From an uncultured Gammaproteobacteria bacterium (GTDB lineage: Bacteria; Pseudomonadota; Gammaproteobacteria; Pseudomonadales; Pseudohongiellaceae): 32,327 nt of DNA. Below are positions 1 through 7,750 of this stretch, piece by piece. The translations under genes were made by a program, and so were the position numbers. The stretch covers positions 1 through 32,327 of the forward strand of contig CAJXIY010000029.1 in NCBI GenBank assembly GCA_913054495.1, given 5' to 3'. Position 1 is the stretch's first letter; every line of letters starts with the position of its first letter. The notes beneath the pieces were generated by a model, which was not told the DNA's origin, made no database searches, and was given only the letters and a program-made list of their open reading frames with translations.

Positions 1-10
1 GTAGTATTTC

Positions 11-46
11 TCTGACCCCATCTATCCATAACTCTCACCCCATTTA
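11..46 (-). repeat. GGGGTCAG-type intergenic repeat, left copies
   Basis: TCTGACCCCA (11-20) and a one-mismatch relative of ACTCTGACCCCATTTA (31-46) lie just beyond the 3' end of the first gene. They are in inverted orientation to AAATGGGGTCAGAGTAA at 2304-2320, so the gene is bracketed by inverted copies. The motif recurs at 4802, 8784 and, as GGGGTCAGGT, at 2563, 2634 and 27052. From memory, such motifs are common in gammaproteobacterial intergenic DNA and resemble REP-like elements; that link is an inference. Confidence 0.5.
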
Positions 47-66
47 ACCAGGTCCCGGTTACTCGA

Positions 67-2259
67 TTAGTTAGCTAGGGGATCAGGTCGCATTTGAAAG
101 TGATACACCTTGCTCGATGTCCCCGCACCGGTCTCCATATGAAAAGGCGTCCTGCTGCTAAAAGTTGTCCACAAACCGCGGCCTTTCCAGCCCGCGTTCG
201 GATCATCGATACGACCGTCCATCCACTTGGTGTAGAAACCCAAGGGATAAGGCACCCGCAAGCGAACCCATTCGCCGTCATGAAGTGCTAACAGTGCGCC
301 CGATTGATTTCCCGTATTGATCGGCGTGTTTTCACCCAGCCCGAGGGTATCGAACTGATCCACCCAGGTGTAATAGCTGCCTTCGGAGCTGCCCGGTGTA
401 TCGATATTCTTGAACTGGGGCAGTGGCTCGGCATAGAAGGTCCAGCCTTCCGGACAATGCTGCCCTGTCGCCTCCGGGCCGTTCAACGGCCCCTGGCAGA
501 GAGACCGGTCGAAGCTCGCCATGTGGCCACTGGCCAGGGCCACCCAGGCGACACCGTTGCGATCGATATCCATACCACGGGGGGAGAAACCCTCGATCGG
601 ATCGCCGTTGGCATCGAGCGGCAGTTCATAATATTCCGTCAGGGCGGTAACACTGGGGTTATCACCCGGCATCAGTCGCACGACCGCACCGGGATAGCTG
701 AGGTTGGACCCCCACACAGACCCATCCGGTGCAGGTGCCACGGCATAAAAACCGGAGTTGATGCGCTTGTCCCGTGAAGGATCGACCGGTTGGTCCGGCT
801 CCACGTAATCGGCATCCCGCCGCCCGTTGCCGTTAGTATCCAGGATGAAGGGTGTCCACCCCTGGGCCGCTATCGCATCGCCTGTTTCCAGGTACTGGCG
901 GGTATTCAGCCAGCCTATCACCCTGCCGCCGCCGCTGGTCCACAGGGTGTTGTCTTCATCCTCAGCGAACATGAGGTGATGGGTGCTGAAACAGGTGTTG
1001 ATTGGCGTGTAATCATCCGTGGCTGGATCATAGACACCGAGATGTCGTCCGGAGCGCCCCAATGGAAACACTTGCGCAGAGGGGTGATCGGAGCCTTCCT
1101 GGCAGAATGCCGGTACATCTTGCGGGGCCCGTGCCCGGGCAGTGATCCAGACTCTGCCATCCTGATCCAGCATGGGATTGTGTACCGTTGTCGAGGCATC
1201 CCAGATTGGCTCGTCACCCCAATAGGGTGATTCCGCCATAGGAGGGGCCGGCTCGGGATTGTAATTCGGGTCTTCCGGGAACACTGCCACCTGGGAAATT
1301 GTATTCGTTTGAGGATCCAGTACCGGCAGATAATCCGCGCTGTTTTCCAGGGCGCCGTAGATTTTGCCGTAAGCATTCCTGGTCGGATCGCGCCTGTCGG
1401 TGGAAACGAGATCGTGCAGGTACGCGGTGGGATCCGCCCAGTCCCACTGGGTAATGACCACGTTGCGCTCCAGGCCGGACGGGCGGTCCGGTACCGGCGG
1501 CAACTCACCGGCCACAATCCTGTCGGTCCAGTCGGCATACATCTGCAGCGCTCGGTCTCCCATGCCGGCCAGGGCCCTGGACATGGAGCCTCCGGCCTGG
1601 CCCGATCTGACGCGACGATTCCAGGCTTCAATTGATGTATCGTAACCGCTGAACAGGGCAGGCATGTTACGGATTGCCGCGTTACCTAACTGGTGACAGG
1701 CCAGGCAGCCACCGCTACTCACTCGCCGCATAAAGTCGGCCTGGTTGTGAATATTGGGAGAAATACCGTTACCGTCCGCACCGGTACCGGGAAATTCACT
1801 CTTGTCCGGGATCTCCAACAGCGAGTACCAGTTTCCGGCAGGGTAATAGTCAGCGGCCGCTGCGGCATCGGGCGCAATCACCGCGTTCAGATTCAGGGAT
1901 TGACCGGGAACGGCGTTGACCTTCTCCGAATCCACCAGGCCGTAACCCCGCACCCAAATGTCATATTGTGCGTTAGGTAAGTCGGGGATGAGATAGCGCC
2001 CGTCCTCGTCGGTTACTACGGTTTTTGAATAGAGAGTGGGTAAATCGTCCGTTTCGGCGATGACCCATACGCCGGCTTCAGGTCCGTTGCTACTGGTGAC
2101 GACACCCCCGATATCATCCTGATCGACGCCGATACTTGGCGCATCGGAGGCAACTGGCTCAGCTTGTGTCGAGTTTTCTTGTTCCGGCTGACCACAGGCC
2201 GCGAGGGCCAACAGGCATCCTGCAAGGGTAATTCTCAATAATGGTGTTTTTATTGTCAT
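67..2259 (-). CDS. Secreted lipoprotein: regulatory-like beta domain, c-type haem site and beta-propeller
   Basis: The 730-residue product starts with a lipoprotein signal whose lipobox LAAC ends at Cys22. A Gly-rich acidic linker follows, then a carboxypeptidase-regulatory-like (CnaB-type) beta domain at about 51-131. A single haem-c motif CLACH lies at 185-189. The rest, about 270-730, has the repeated GxVW/DxxG character of a Vgb/streptogramin-lyase-like propeller. The start ATG is preceded by a strong GGAGGTG ribosome site. It is probably an outer-membrane or periplasmic electron-transfer or binding protein; the substrate is unknown. No second haem motif or obvious catalytic motif was found. 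It is transcribed alone and bracketed by inverted GGGGTCAGA repeats. Architecture is well supported, function is not. Confidence 0.8.
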   Translation of the reverse strand: MTIKTPLLRITLAGCLLALAACGQPEQENSTQAEPVASDAPSIGVDQDDIGGVVTSSNGPEAGVWVIAETDDLPTLYSKTVVTDEDGRYLIPDLPNAQYDIWVRGYGLVDSEKVNAVPGQSLNLNAVIAPDAAAAADYYPAGNWYSLLEIPDKSEFPGTGADGNGISPNIHNQADFMRRVSSGGCLACHQLGNAAIRNMPALFSGYDTSIEAWNRRVRSGQAGGSMSRALAGMGDRALQMYADWTDRIVAGELPPVPDRPSGLERNVVITQWDWADPTAYLHDLVSTDRRDPTRNAYGKIYGALENSADYLPVLDPQTNTISQVAVFPEDPNYNPEPAPPMAESPYWGDEPIWDASTTVHNPMLDQDGRVWITARARAPQDVPAFCQEGSDHPSAQVFPLGRSGRHLGVYDPATDDYTPINTCFSTHHLMFAEDEDNTLWTSGGGRVIGWLNTRQYLETGDAIAAQGWTPFILDTNGNGRRDADYVEPDQPVDPSRDKRINSGFYAVAPAPDGSVWGSNLSYPGAVVRLMPGDNPSVTALTEYYELPLDANGDPIEGFSPRGMDIDRNGVAWVALASGHMASFDRSLCQGPLNGPEATGQHCPEGWTFYAEPLPQFKNIDTPGSSEGSYYTWVDQFDTLGLGENTPINTGNQSGALLALHDGEWVRLRVPYPLGFYTKWMDGRIDDPNAGWKGRGLWTTFSSRTPFHMETGAGTSSKVYHFQMRPDPLAN

Positions 2260-2303
2260 GATTTCACCTCCACGGTAATTGAATTTCTCGTCATAAAAAG
2301 AAT

Positions 2304-2320
2304 AAATGGGGTCAGAGTAA
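2304..2320 (+). repeat. GGGGTCAGAG repeat, right copy
   Basis: AAATGGGGTCAGAGTAA lies upstream of the lipoprotein gene and is the inverted counterpart of the copies at 11-46. The 560-base gap from 2260 to 2819 holds this copy, the hairpin element at 2563-2656 and the leader of the NhaC gene. I see no gene in it. Confidence 0.5.
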
Positions 2321-2562
2321 AAATACAGTAGTTTTGGTCATTTCCTTGGGGTGGAAGGGGACCTGATAAGTTAGCAATTTAGGCACCAACTCGAAGGCCC
2401 AAAATTGGAGCATCGCAATGATCAAAGAGCGGTGCCACGGATGTCGGTGATTTACCCAGTCAAATAGGGCCAGGTTCCCAACTGCACATTGAATGGATTG
2501 GAATGTGCAGAGAGAGAGCCGCGAAATTATATCAGTACCGGTAGCCCGGAATCTGCGACCGG

Positions 2563-2656
2563 GGGTCAGGTCTTTGATTTATGATTATCGCGCGGCTAAG
2601 CTTGTTCAGTAATAATCTGCGGATTTGTTAAAGATCATAAATCAAAGACCTGACCC
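2563..2656. repeat. 94-nt palindromic element with perfect 23-nt arms
   Basis: The left arm at 2563-2585 begins GGGTCAGGTCTTTGATTT and is exactly reverse-complementary to the right arm at 2634-2656. The loop is 48 nt (2586-2633). The arms contain the GGGTCAGG core shared with the other dispersed repeats. A relative, TGACCCTC, follows at 2667-2674. It lies about 165 bp before the NhaC gene. It is probably a non-autonomous REP/MITE-like element; no transposase lies nearby. Confidence 0.7.
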
Positions 2657-2819
2657 TATGTCCTCTGACCCTCTGTCCTCTATAATCCGCAACGGTTCTG
2701 ATACAATCGAGCGTGCTAGCTGTACACTGCATCATGTTCTGTCTGACAGGCTCCACAAAAATAATATCACAGCTCAAATATGCTCAAGATTAAGAATAGA
2801 AATTCGGAAATAGAAAAAC

Positions 2820-4316
2820 ATGGATGATTACGGCATCCTATCGATCGTTCCCCCGCTGCTAACAATCGCCGTCGCTCTCTACAGCAGAAACGTCCTGCTT
2901 GCCCTGGTCTGCGGAATCCTCAGCGGCTCCCTGATTATTTCCAATTTCAATCCCTTCGCCGCTATCCTGGATGCCATCGAAAATCAAGTTCTGAGTGAAG
3001 TCGCCAATGGCACACAGATACAGGTGATCCTGGTTATACTCATCATCGGCGGCTTCGTTAAGCTGCTTGAGGTTTCCGGCGGCGCCAGCGCGTTTGCACG
3101 CAAGATGACTGCCGTGGTCACCAGCCGATCCAAGGCACAACTGTTAGTGTGGCTTTCCGGGTTGGGAATATTTTTTACGGACTCCGGCAATAGCCTGATT
3201 GTTGGTCCCCTGTACCGATCGGTATTTGATGAATTCAAACTCTGTAGAGAGAAGCTTGCCTATATTCTTGATACCACTTCGTCCCCCATTAGTATTCTGA
3301 TTCCCTTCATCGGTTGGGGCGCCTATATCATGTCTCTTATCGATAAGTCCTACGCAGAAGTCGGGCTGGACGAAAATGCTTTTAGCGTTTTGATCGCTGT
3401 TATTCCCTACCAGTTTTATGCATTCCTGGCACTGGCCACGGTGCCCATCGTCATCTTTACCCAAAGCGAATATGGCCCGATGCGGCGGGCGCAAGAGCGT
3501 TACGAGTCGAAGGTCGAGAAAACCCAGGATAAGAAGGCGATTGAATCTACGATTATAGAAGACGATTCCACTTCAACTCGAATCGGTATCTTCCTCTACC
3601 CCCTGGGCGTGATGCTGTTAATGGTGGGTGGGCTCATTACCTGGCATGCAACCCACGAAGGCATATCCGCTGTTCATATCAGATCGACCTTGGTGATCGC
3701 CTATCTCTCTGCTTCTTTTACCTGCATGGAAATGATGCGCCGGCACCAATCAGTGTCCTACACGAAATCTCTGGGAATTTTTATCAAGGGCGCCGAGTCG
3801 CTGGTTTATATTTCAATTGTGTTGGTGCTAGCCTGGTCCTTAAGTTCGGTGACGACGGATATTCATACCGCTGATTATCTGGCCTCCATCATCGGCGGAA
3901 CGGTCGCGCCCATGTACTTCCCCATGATTGTCTTCGCCCTCGGCGTGATAATATCCCTGTCTACCGGTTCATCCTACGGTACTTTTGCAATTCTGATGTC
4001 AATCGCAGTGCCAGTAGGTTTCGAATTGGGCGCATCGATGTACCTGACTATTGCGGCGGTACTAAGCGGTGGCTTGTTTGGCGATCATGTTTCGCCCATC
4101 TCGGATACCACGGTGCTGGCATCGGTGGGCGCCGAATGCGCCCACCTGGACCATGTCACCACCCAGGGAGCCTATGCCGGAGTAACGGGTCTGGTAGCAC
4201 TTTTTGCCTATGGTCTCGCTGGTGCTTATGAAACGCCCTATATTTTGCCCATCGCTCTGGTGCTGCTCTTCGTCACGATGGTCACCATGATGAAGGTGTT
4301 TGGATCAAAGGTATGA
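2820..4316 (+). CDS. NhaC-family Na+/H+ antiporter-like membrane transporter
   Basis: A 498-residue polytopic inner-membrane protein, the usual length for NhaC-like antiporters. Family features are GGFVKLLEVSGG around 80-90, FFTDSGNSLIVGP around 117-130, DTTSSPISILIPFIGWGAY around 150-170, and the C-terminal GDHVSPISDTTVLAS motif around 422-437. NhaC proteins exchange Na+ (or carboxylates/amino acids in some members) against protons. The exact substrate cannot be read from sequence. The ATG at 2820 has only a weak purine-rich leader. A thioesterase gene and a second membrane protein follow on the same strand, so co-transcription with 4369 (52-nt gap) is plausible. Confidence 0.88.
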   Translation: MDDYGILSIVPPLLTIAVALYSRNVLLALVCGILSGSLIISNFNPFAAILDAIENQVLSEVANGTQIQVILVILIIGGFVKLLEVSGGASAFARKMTAVVTSRSKAQLLVWLSGLGIFFTDSGNSLIVGPLYRSVFDEFKLCREKLAYILDTTSSPISILIPFIGWGAYIMSLIDKSYAEVGLDENAFSVLIAVIPYQFYAFLALATVPIVIFTQSEYGPMRRAQERYESKVEKTQDKKAIESTIIEDDSTSTRIGIFLYPLGVMLLMVGGLITWHATHEGISAVHIRSTLVIAYLSASFTCMEMMRRHQSVSYTKSLGIFIKGAESLVYISIVLVLAWSLSSVTTDIHTADYLASIIGGTVAPMYFPMIVFALGVIISLSTGSSYGTFAILMSIAVPVGFELGASMYLTIAAVLSGGLFGDHVSPISDTTVLASVGAECAHLDHVTTQGAYAGVTGLVALFAYGLAGAYETPYILPIALVLLFVTMVTMMKVFGSKV

Positions 4317-4368
4317 GACTTAGAAATACTGGCAAGATCTCGGCAATCGTTTCAGAGCAGGTCCTCAC

Positions 4369-4770
4369 ATGAATGACATGCAATCAGACGGGAACAACTG
4401 CTTCGTCTGCGGTCCCGGCAACAGTACCGGCCTTAGGCTGACGTTCCGAATAGAAGATGATATTTGTCGATCGAAATTTACCCCGGCCGCCATCCACTGC
4501 GGCTACAACGGGGTTACTCACGGAGGCATTATTTTCTGCGTTTTGGACGATGTGATGGCGAACTGGATTTATCTCAAGGGTATTCGCGCCTATACCGCAA
4601 AATGTGACATCCGTTACAAAGACAGCCTGCCCACCGGCATCACCGTGGCGCTGGAAGGTCGTTGCATAAAACAAAGGGGGCGACTCATCGTCATGCAGGG
4701 CAGCATGATCAGAACCGATACCAATGAATTGGTAGCCGAGACCCAGGCCAGCTTCATGGTCGCAGCTTGA
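4369..4770 (+). CDS. PaaI-like hotdog-fold thioesterase
   Basis: The 133-residue protein begins with CFVCGPGN (Cys11, Cys14), typical of a PaaI/hotdog subgroup. It carries the HGGIIFCVLDDVMA helix at about 50-63, where this fold places the catalytic acid and the acyl-CoA contact. The length is normal for a single hotdog domain acting as a dimer or tetramer. The likely reaction is hydrolysis of an acyl-CoA in the cytoplasm; the acyl group is unknown. The start at 4369 is preceded by GAGCAGG; a second ATG three codons in is possible. It sits between two transporters, suggesting a small catabolic or detoxification unit. A perfect palindrome overlaps its stop codon. Confidence 0.85.
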   Translation: MNDMQSDGNNCFVCGPGNSTGLRLTFRIEDDICRSKFTPAAIHCGYNGVTHGGIIFCVLDDVMANWIYLKGIRAYTAKCDIRYKDSLPTGITVALEGRCIKQRGRLIVMQGSMIRTDTNELVAETQASFMVAA

Positions 4771-4785
4771 GAGTCTCAAGCTGCG
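4761..4785 (+). terminator. Perfect palindrome over the thioesterase stop codon
   Basis: CGCAGCTTGAGA and TCTCAAGCTGCG flank a single base, giving an 11-12 bp stem that contains the stop codon at 4768-4770. No T run follows, so it is not a classical rho-independent terminator. It could be an attenuator or an mRNA-stabilising hairpin between the thioesterase and the DUF819 gene. Confidence 0.5.
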
Positions 4786-4801
4786 AACGGAGCACCGAGA
4801 T

Positions 4802-4814
4802 AAATGGGGTCAGA
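4802..4814 (+). repeat. GGGGTCAGA repeat in the leader of the DUF819 gene
   Basis: AAATGGGGTCAGA ends 12 bases before the ATG at 4827, so this copy of the dispersed motif forms the translation leader. No better ribosome-binding sequence is visible in that leader. Confidence 0.5.
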
Positions 4815-4826
4815 TGAGAAACCAAC

Positions 4827-6077
4827 ATGAATCCCGAAGCACTCATCCAGAATGACGCATCCGTCCTCGGCTTGTTAGCTATCCTTCTGGCCGTGGTTTT
4901 TTATACGGCGCAGAGCGAACATGTCTTTTTCAGACGCTTTTACCGTTACGTGCCGGCACTGTTAATGTGTTATTTCCTGCCGTCGCTGTTAAACACTTTT
5001 AACATCATCGATGGCACCGGATCCAATCTCTATTTCGTCGCATCACGCTATCTGCTTCCCAGTTGTTTAGTCCTTCTGACTCTCAGTGTGGATTTTCAGG
5101 AGATTGCCAAGTTGGGCAAGAAGGCGGTGATCCTGTTTTTTACCGGCACCGTTGGCATTATCATCGGCGCACCCATAGCCCTGTTGCTGGTGTCCATGGC
5201 CTTTCCCGAACTGCTCAACGGCAATGGCCCGGAAGCGGTGTGGCGAGGAATGACTACGGTGGCCGGAGCCTGGATTGGCGGCGGCGCTAACCAGGCGGCG
5301 ATGAAGGAGATTTACGACGTAGGCGATAATGTTTTCTCGGCCTGGGTGACGGTGGACGTGCTGGTGGCGAACATCTGGATGGCCTGCCTGCTGATCATGG
5401 CGGCAAATTCGCGAGGTATCGACGCCAAAACCGGCGCCGATGTCAGTGCACTGAGATCCCTGCAGAAGAAAGTGGAGGAGTTTCATGCCACCCATGCTCG
5501 CATCCCTCAATTGCCAGACCTCATGATAATTATTGGCGTCGGCTTCGGCGTAACCGGTTTCGCTCATCTGCTCGCCGATATCATTCAGCCCTGGATGGTG
5601 GAGCATGTGCCCGGGGGCGCTCGCTATAGTCTACACAGCGGCTTCTTCTGGCTGATTGTCATTGCGTCCTTGATGGGCCTGGGTCTGTCGTTTACCAGGG
5701 CACGTAAACTGGAAGCGGTGGGCGCATCGAAAATAGGCAGCGCCATGCTTTACATTCTTATTGCCACCATCGGCATGCAGATGAACATCCGGGCCGTTGC
5801 GGAGGTGCCGCTCTACTTCGTCATTGGCATCACCTGGATGATTATTCATGCCTCCCTGATGCTCGCTGTCGCCAAGTTTATCAATGCGCCGGTGTTTTAT
5901 ATGGCCGTGGGCAGTATGGCTAACGTCGGCGGCGCCGCTTCGGCACCGGTCATCGCCGCCGCCTTTCATCCCGCACTGGCCCCGGTAGGTGTATTGCTGG
6001 CGGTACTGGGATACACGGTGGGCACCTACATGGCCTGGTTCTGTGGCCAGATCCTGCAAGTTATCGGGGCGTCATAA
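4827..6077 (+). CDS. DUF819 family membrane protein (YjcL-like)
   Basis: A 416-residue inner-membrane protein with about ten hydrophobic segments. Family-typical features are the N-terminal stretch with RYVPALLMCYFLPSLLN, the early SRYLLPSCLVLLTLSVD, the central TTVAGAWIGGGANQAAM around 147-163, and the C-terminal SMANVGGAASAPVIAAAFHP. DUF819 proteins are predicted transporters without an agreed substrate. Its last codons and first downstream bases recur as a diverged copy at 7522-7565. It is convergent with the decarboxylase pair that follows. Confidence 0.85.
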   Translation: MNPEALIQNDASVLGLLAILLAVVFYTAQSEHVFFRRFYRYVPALLMCYFLPSLLNTFNIIDGTGSNLYFVASRYLLPSCLVLLTLSVDFQEIAKLGKKAVILFFTGTVGIIIGAPIALLLVSMAFPELLNGNGPEAVWRGMTTVAGAWIGGGANQAAMKEIYDVGDNVFSAWVTVDVLVANIWMACLLIMAANSRGIDAKTGADVSALRSLQKKVEEFHATHARIPQLPDLMIIIGVGFGVTGFAHLLADIIQPWMVEHVPGGARYSLHSGFFWLIVIASLMGLGLSFTRARKLEAVGASKIGSAMLYILIATIGMQMNIRAVAEVPLYFVIGITWMIIHASLMLAVAKFINAPVFYMAVGSMANVGGAASAPVIAAAFHPALAPVGVLLAVLGYTVGTYMAWFCGQILQVIGAS

Positions 6078-6093
6078 GAGGAGTTGGTTTGGC
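6050..6093 (+). repeat. Diverged direct repeat, copy A (3' end of DUF819 gene)
   Basis: Bases 6050-6093 match 7522-7565 at 36 of 44 positions. The match includes the last codons and TAA stop of the DUF819 gene plus downstream bases. Similarity weakens but continues through GCGCACTAC in both copies. The two copies bracket the decarboxylase gene pair. Confidence 0.6.
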
Positions 6094-6204
6094 AACAGGG
6101 GCCTGGCGCACTACGTCATCGACAACTAGGACATCGGGCGATTCTTCACATGCGGCCAACAAAAACACTAACAGCAGCAGACTTAGTCGAATGTTTATAT
6201 TGCT

Positions 6205-6810
6205 TCAACTCATCGCTTCTGTGCCGAGCAGAGCAAGCCTAAAACGGTCTCTGAGGAAGGCGCCGTCTTTTGGAGGAAGCACCAAAGCTAATTCTTCCGC
6301 ACGGACTTTGATATTGAAAAAGAGTGGTCCCTTTCCCTCTCGAATCTGGACCAGCATCGACTCCAGGCCGGCATCATCATGAATAGTCTCGCAGCCAGGG
6401 ATGCCGGTGGCCAATGCTACCGCCGCCAAATCCACATCACCAGCGGTATGGGTAGATTGCATCCCAGTCTCACCGTAACGTTCATTGTCCAGGACGACAA
6501 TAGTTAAATTTTGCGGTGCTTGAATGGCGACTGTTGCGAGCGAACCCAGCCCCATCAACATTTCTCCATCACCGGTGATAACCAGGACTCTCCGAGCAGC
6601 TTGCGCCAGGGCCAGACCCAGCCCCATCGACACCGCGCCGCCCATCGCCCCCCACAGGGGAAAGTTTAGAGGCCCATCTCCCGCGGCAGTTATATCCCAG
6701 GCCGCCGCCCCGAGTCCGGCAACTACCAAACTGTCGCCGCGTTGACTTAGAAGTGCCTTTACCACCTCGCGTCGACGCAGAGGGTAGTGTTCGCTGCGAT
6801 TAGAATCCAT
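6205..6810 (-). CDS. TPP-dependent 2-oxoacid decarboxylase, beta (TPP-binding) subunit, ComE-like
   Basis: The 201-residue protein matches the C-terminal (PP) domain of TPP enzymes. It has GAMGGAVSMGLGLALAQ at about 54-70 and the pyrophosphate/Mg motif beginning GDGEM at residue 80 and ending at Asn109 in LDNERYG. Its size matches sulfopyruvate decarboxylase beta (ComE) and phosphonopyruvate decarboxylase-like split enzymes. It would bind TPP and Mg2+ and form the active site together with the alpha subunit encoded just upstream. Only two bases separate the alpha stop from this ATG, so translation is probably coupled. The actual 2-oxoacid (sulfopyruvate, phosphonopyruvate or another) cannot be told from sequence. 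Confidence 0.85.
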   Translation of the reverse strand: MDSNRSEHYPLRRREVVKALLSQRGDSLVVAGLGAAAWDITAAGDGPLNFPLWGAMGGAVSMGLGLALAQAARRVLVITGDGEMLMGLGSLATVAIQAPQNLTIVVLDNERYGETGMQSTHTAGDVDLAAVALATGIPGCETIHDDAGLESMLVQIREGKGPLFFNIKVRAEELALVLPPKDGAFLRDRFRLALLGTEAMS

Positions 6811-6812
6811 GA

Positions 6813-7340
6813 CTAGTTCTCAAAGGTTTTTGTTCCAAGAATGCTTTGTGAGATTAAGACGGCAGCTGCCACCGAGTTTTCAAATACCTGCCGTGCCGCC
6901 TCATCGACCGTGTCTGCCAATTGACTGCTGTCGAAAACTGGAAAAGTCTGAACGCCCGCAGTGGTCAATAATTTCCCGGCGCTCTGTCCCATCGGTATCT
7001 GCCAGGGATTGAATTCTCCCTGCTCTCCTCGCATGGTCACCAACATCAACAAGGGCAGCTGACACACTCTGGTGAGGGAAAACATATTGAGGCAATTACC
7101 CACACCACTACTTTGCATCAATAGCACACCACGATCTCCTCCCAGCCAGGCTCCCGCCAGCAAGGCGACACCTTCCTCCTCAGTGGTCAGGGGCACGGAG
7201 ACAATTTGTTCGCTGGATATACAGCGATCTATTAGATGCAAGTGTCCAGCATCCGGCACATATGCTACTTGGCGAATATCGTGCCTCAGCAGTGTCGAGA
7301 AAATTCGGTCAGACCAGGTAGCGAAATCCAGTTCCGTCAT
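6813..7340 (-). CDS. TPP-dependent 2-oxoacid decarboxylase, alpha (PYR) subunit, ComD-like
   Basis: The 175-residue protein matches the N-terminal (PYR) domain of TPP enzymes. TTEEEGVALLAGAWLGG at about 52-68 contains the Glu that activates the TPP aminopyrimidine, and MQSSGVGNCLN follows at 75-85. The length fits ComD-type subunits. Together with the gene downstream it reconstitutes one decarboxylase. The ATG at 7340 has AGGA about eight bases upstream. The operon is convergent with the DUF819 gene. Split ComDE is best known in coenzyme M synthesis of archaea. In bacteria such pairs also serve other 2-oxoacids, so a sulfonate or phosphonate link remains an inference. Confidence 0.83.
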   Translation of the reverse strand: MTELDFATWSDRIFSTLLRHDIRQVAYVPDAGHLHLIDRCISSEQIVSVPLTTEEEGVALLAGAWLGGDRGVLLMQSSGVGNCLNMFSLTRVCQLPLLMLVTMRGEQGEFNPWQIPMGQSAGKLLTTAGVQTFPVFDSSQLADTVDEAARQVFENSVAAAVLISQSILGTKTFEN

Positions 7341-7521
7341 AATTGTCCTGGGGCAATATCAAGAGTAAGGAATGAGGTGAAGCGAATATACAGTACAGCA
7401 ATCAGACTCAGAGAATCTATACCATCGTTCTGGCCGCTTGGCATCTCTTGTTTTGTTGCTCTCAGGACCGCCGATTATTCCCTCTATGTCTAAATACAAG
7501 CTGGTTTGCCTCGCGCAATCT

Positions 7522-7565
7522 ATTCCCGCAAGGTATCGGGGCATCATAAGAGAAGCCGGTTTGGC
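7522..7565 (+). repeat. Diverged direct repeat, copy B
   Basis: The partner of 6050-6093 (36/44 identical). Read in the frame of copy A it ends ...GIGAS-stop, like the DUF819 C-terminus (...VIGAS-stop), but the upstream codons no longer resemble DUF819. It lies in the 410-base gap 7341-7750, which otherwise holds a 10-bp palindrome GGGACGTCCC (7624-7633) and the hairpin repeat at 7653-7691. No gene is seen there. Confidence 0.55.
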
Positions 7566-7652
7566 GGTGGGCCTGGGGGCAGTTCTGCGCACTACTATCT
7601 ATTGTCTAGATTTTAATCTTGTCGGGACGTCCCCAGTGCACCAGACGGTTTT

Positions 7653-7691
7653 GGGAGTTCGGGGGGTCAGTAACTTTAATATTCGAATTCG
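7653..7691. repeat. GGAGTTCG-type hairpin repeat with GGGGTCAG
   Basis: GGAGTTCG (7654-7661) runs into GGGGTCAG (7663-7670) and is answered by CGAATTCG (7684-7691). The bases after it include CAATATTG and GAATTACGGTCAC. Relatives occur at 8861-8917 and 10173-10207. Together they flank the hydrolase gene and the PadR/GyrI pair. Confidence 0.5.
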
Positions 7692-7750
7692 GGGTTAAGT
7701 GCCTTCAATATTGAATTACGGTCACTGCTTCCCGTATTCCCTACTTGCCA

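Noticed and set aside
304..1645. Plus-strand frames opposite the lipoprotein gene.
   Set aside because: They are antisense shadows of a high-GC third-position gene with clear domains on the minus strand.
7438..7698. An 86-codon plus-strand frame in the gap after the decarboxylase operon.
   Set aside because: It has no family pattern, is out of frame with the DUF819-like remnant and runs into repeat sequence.
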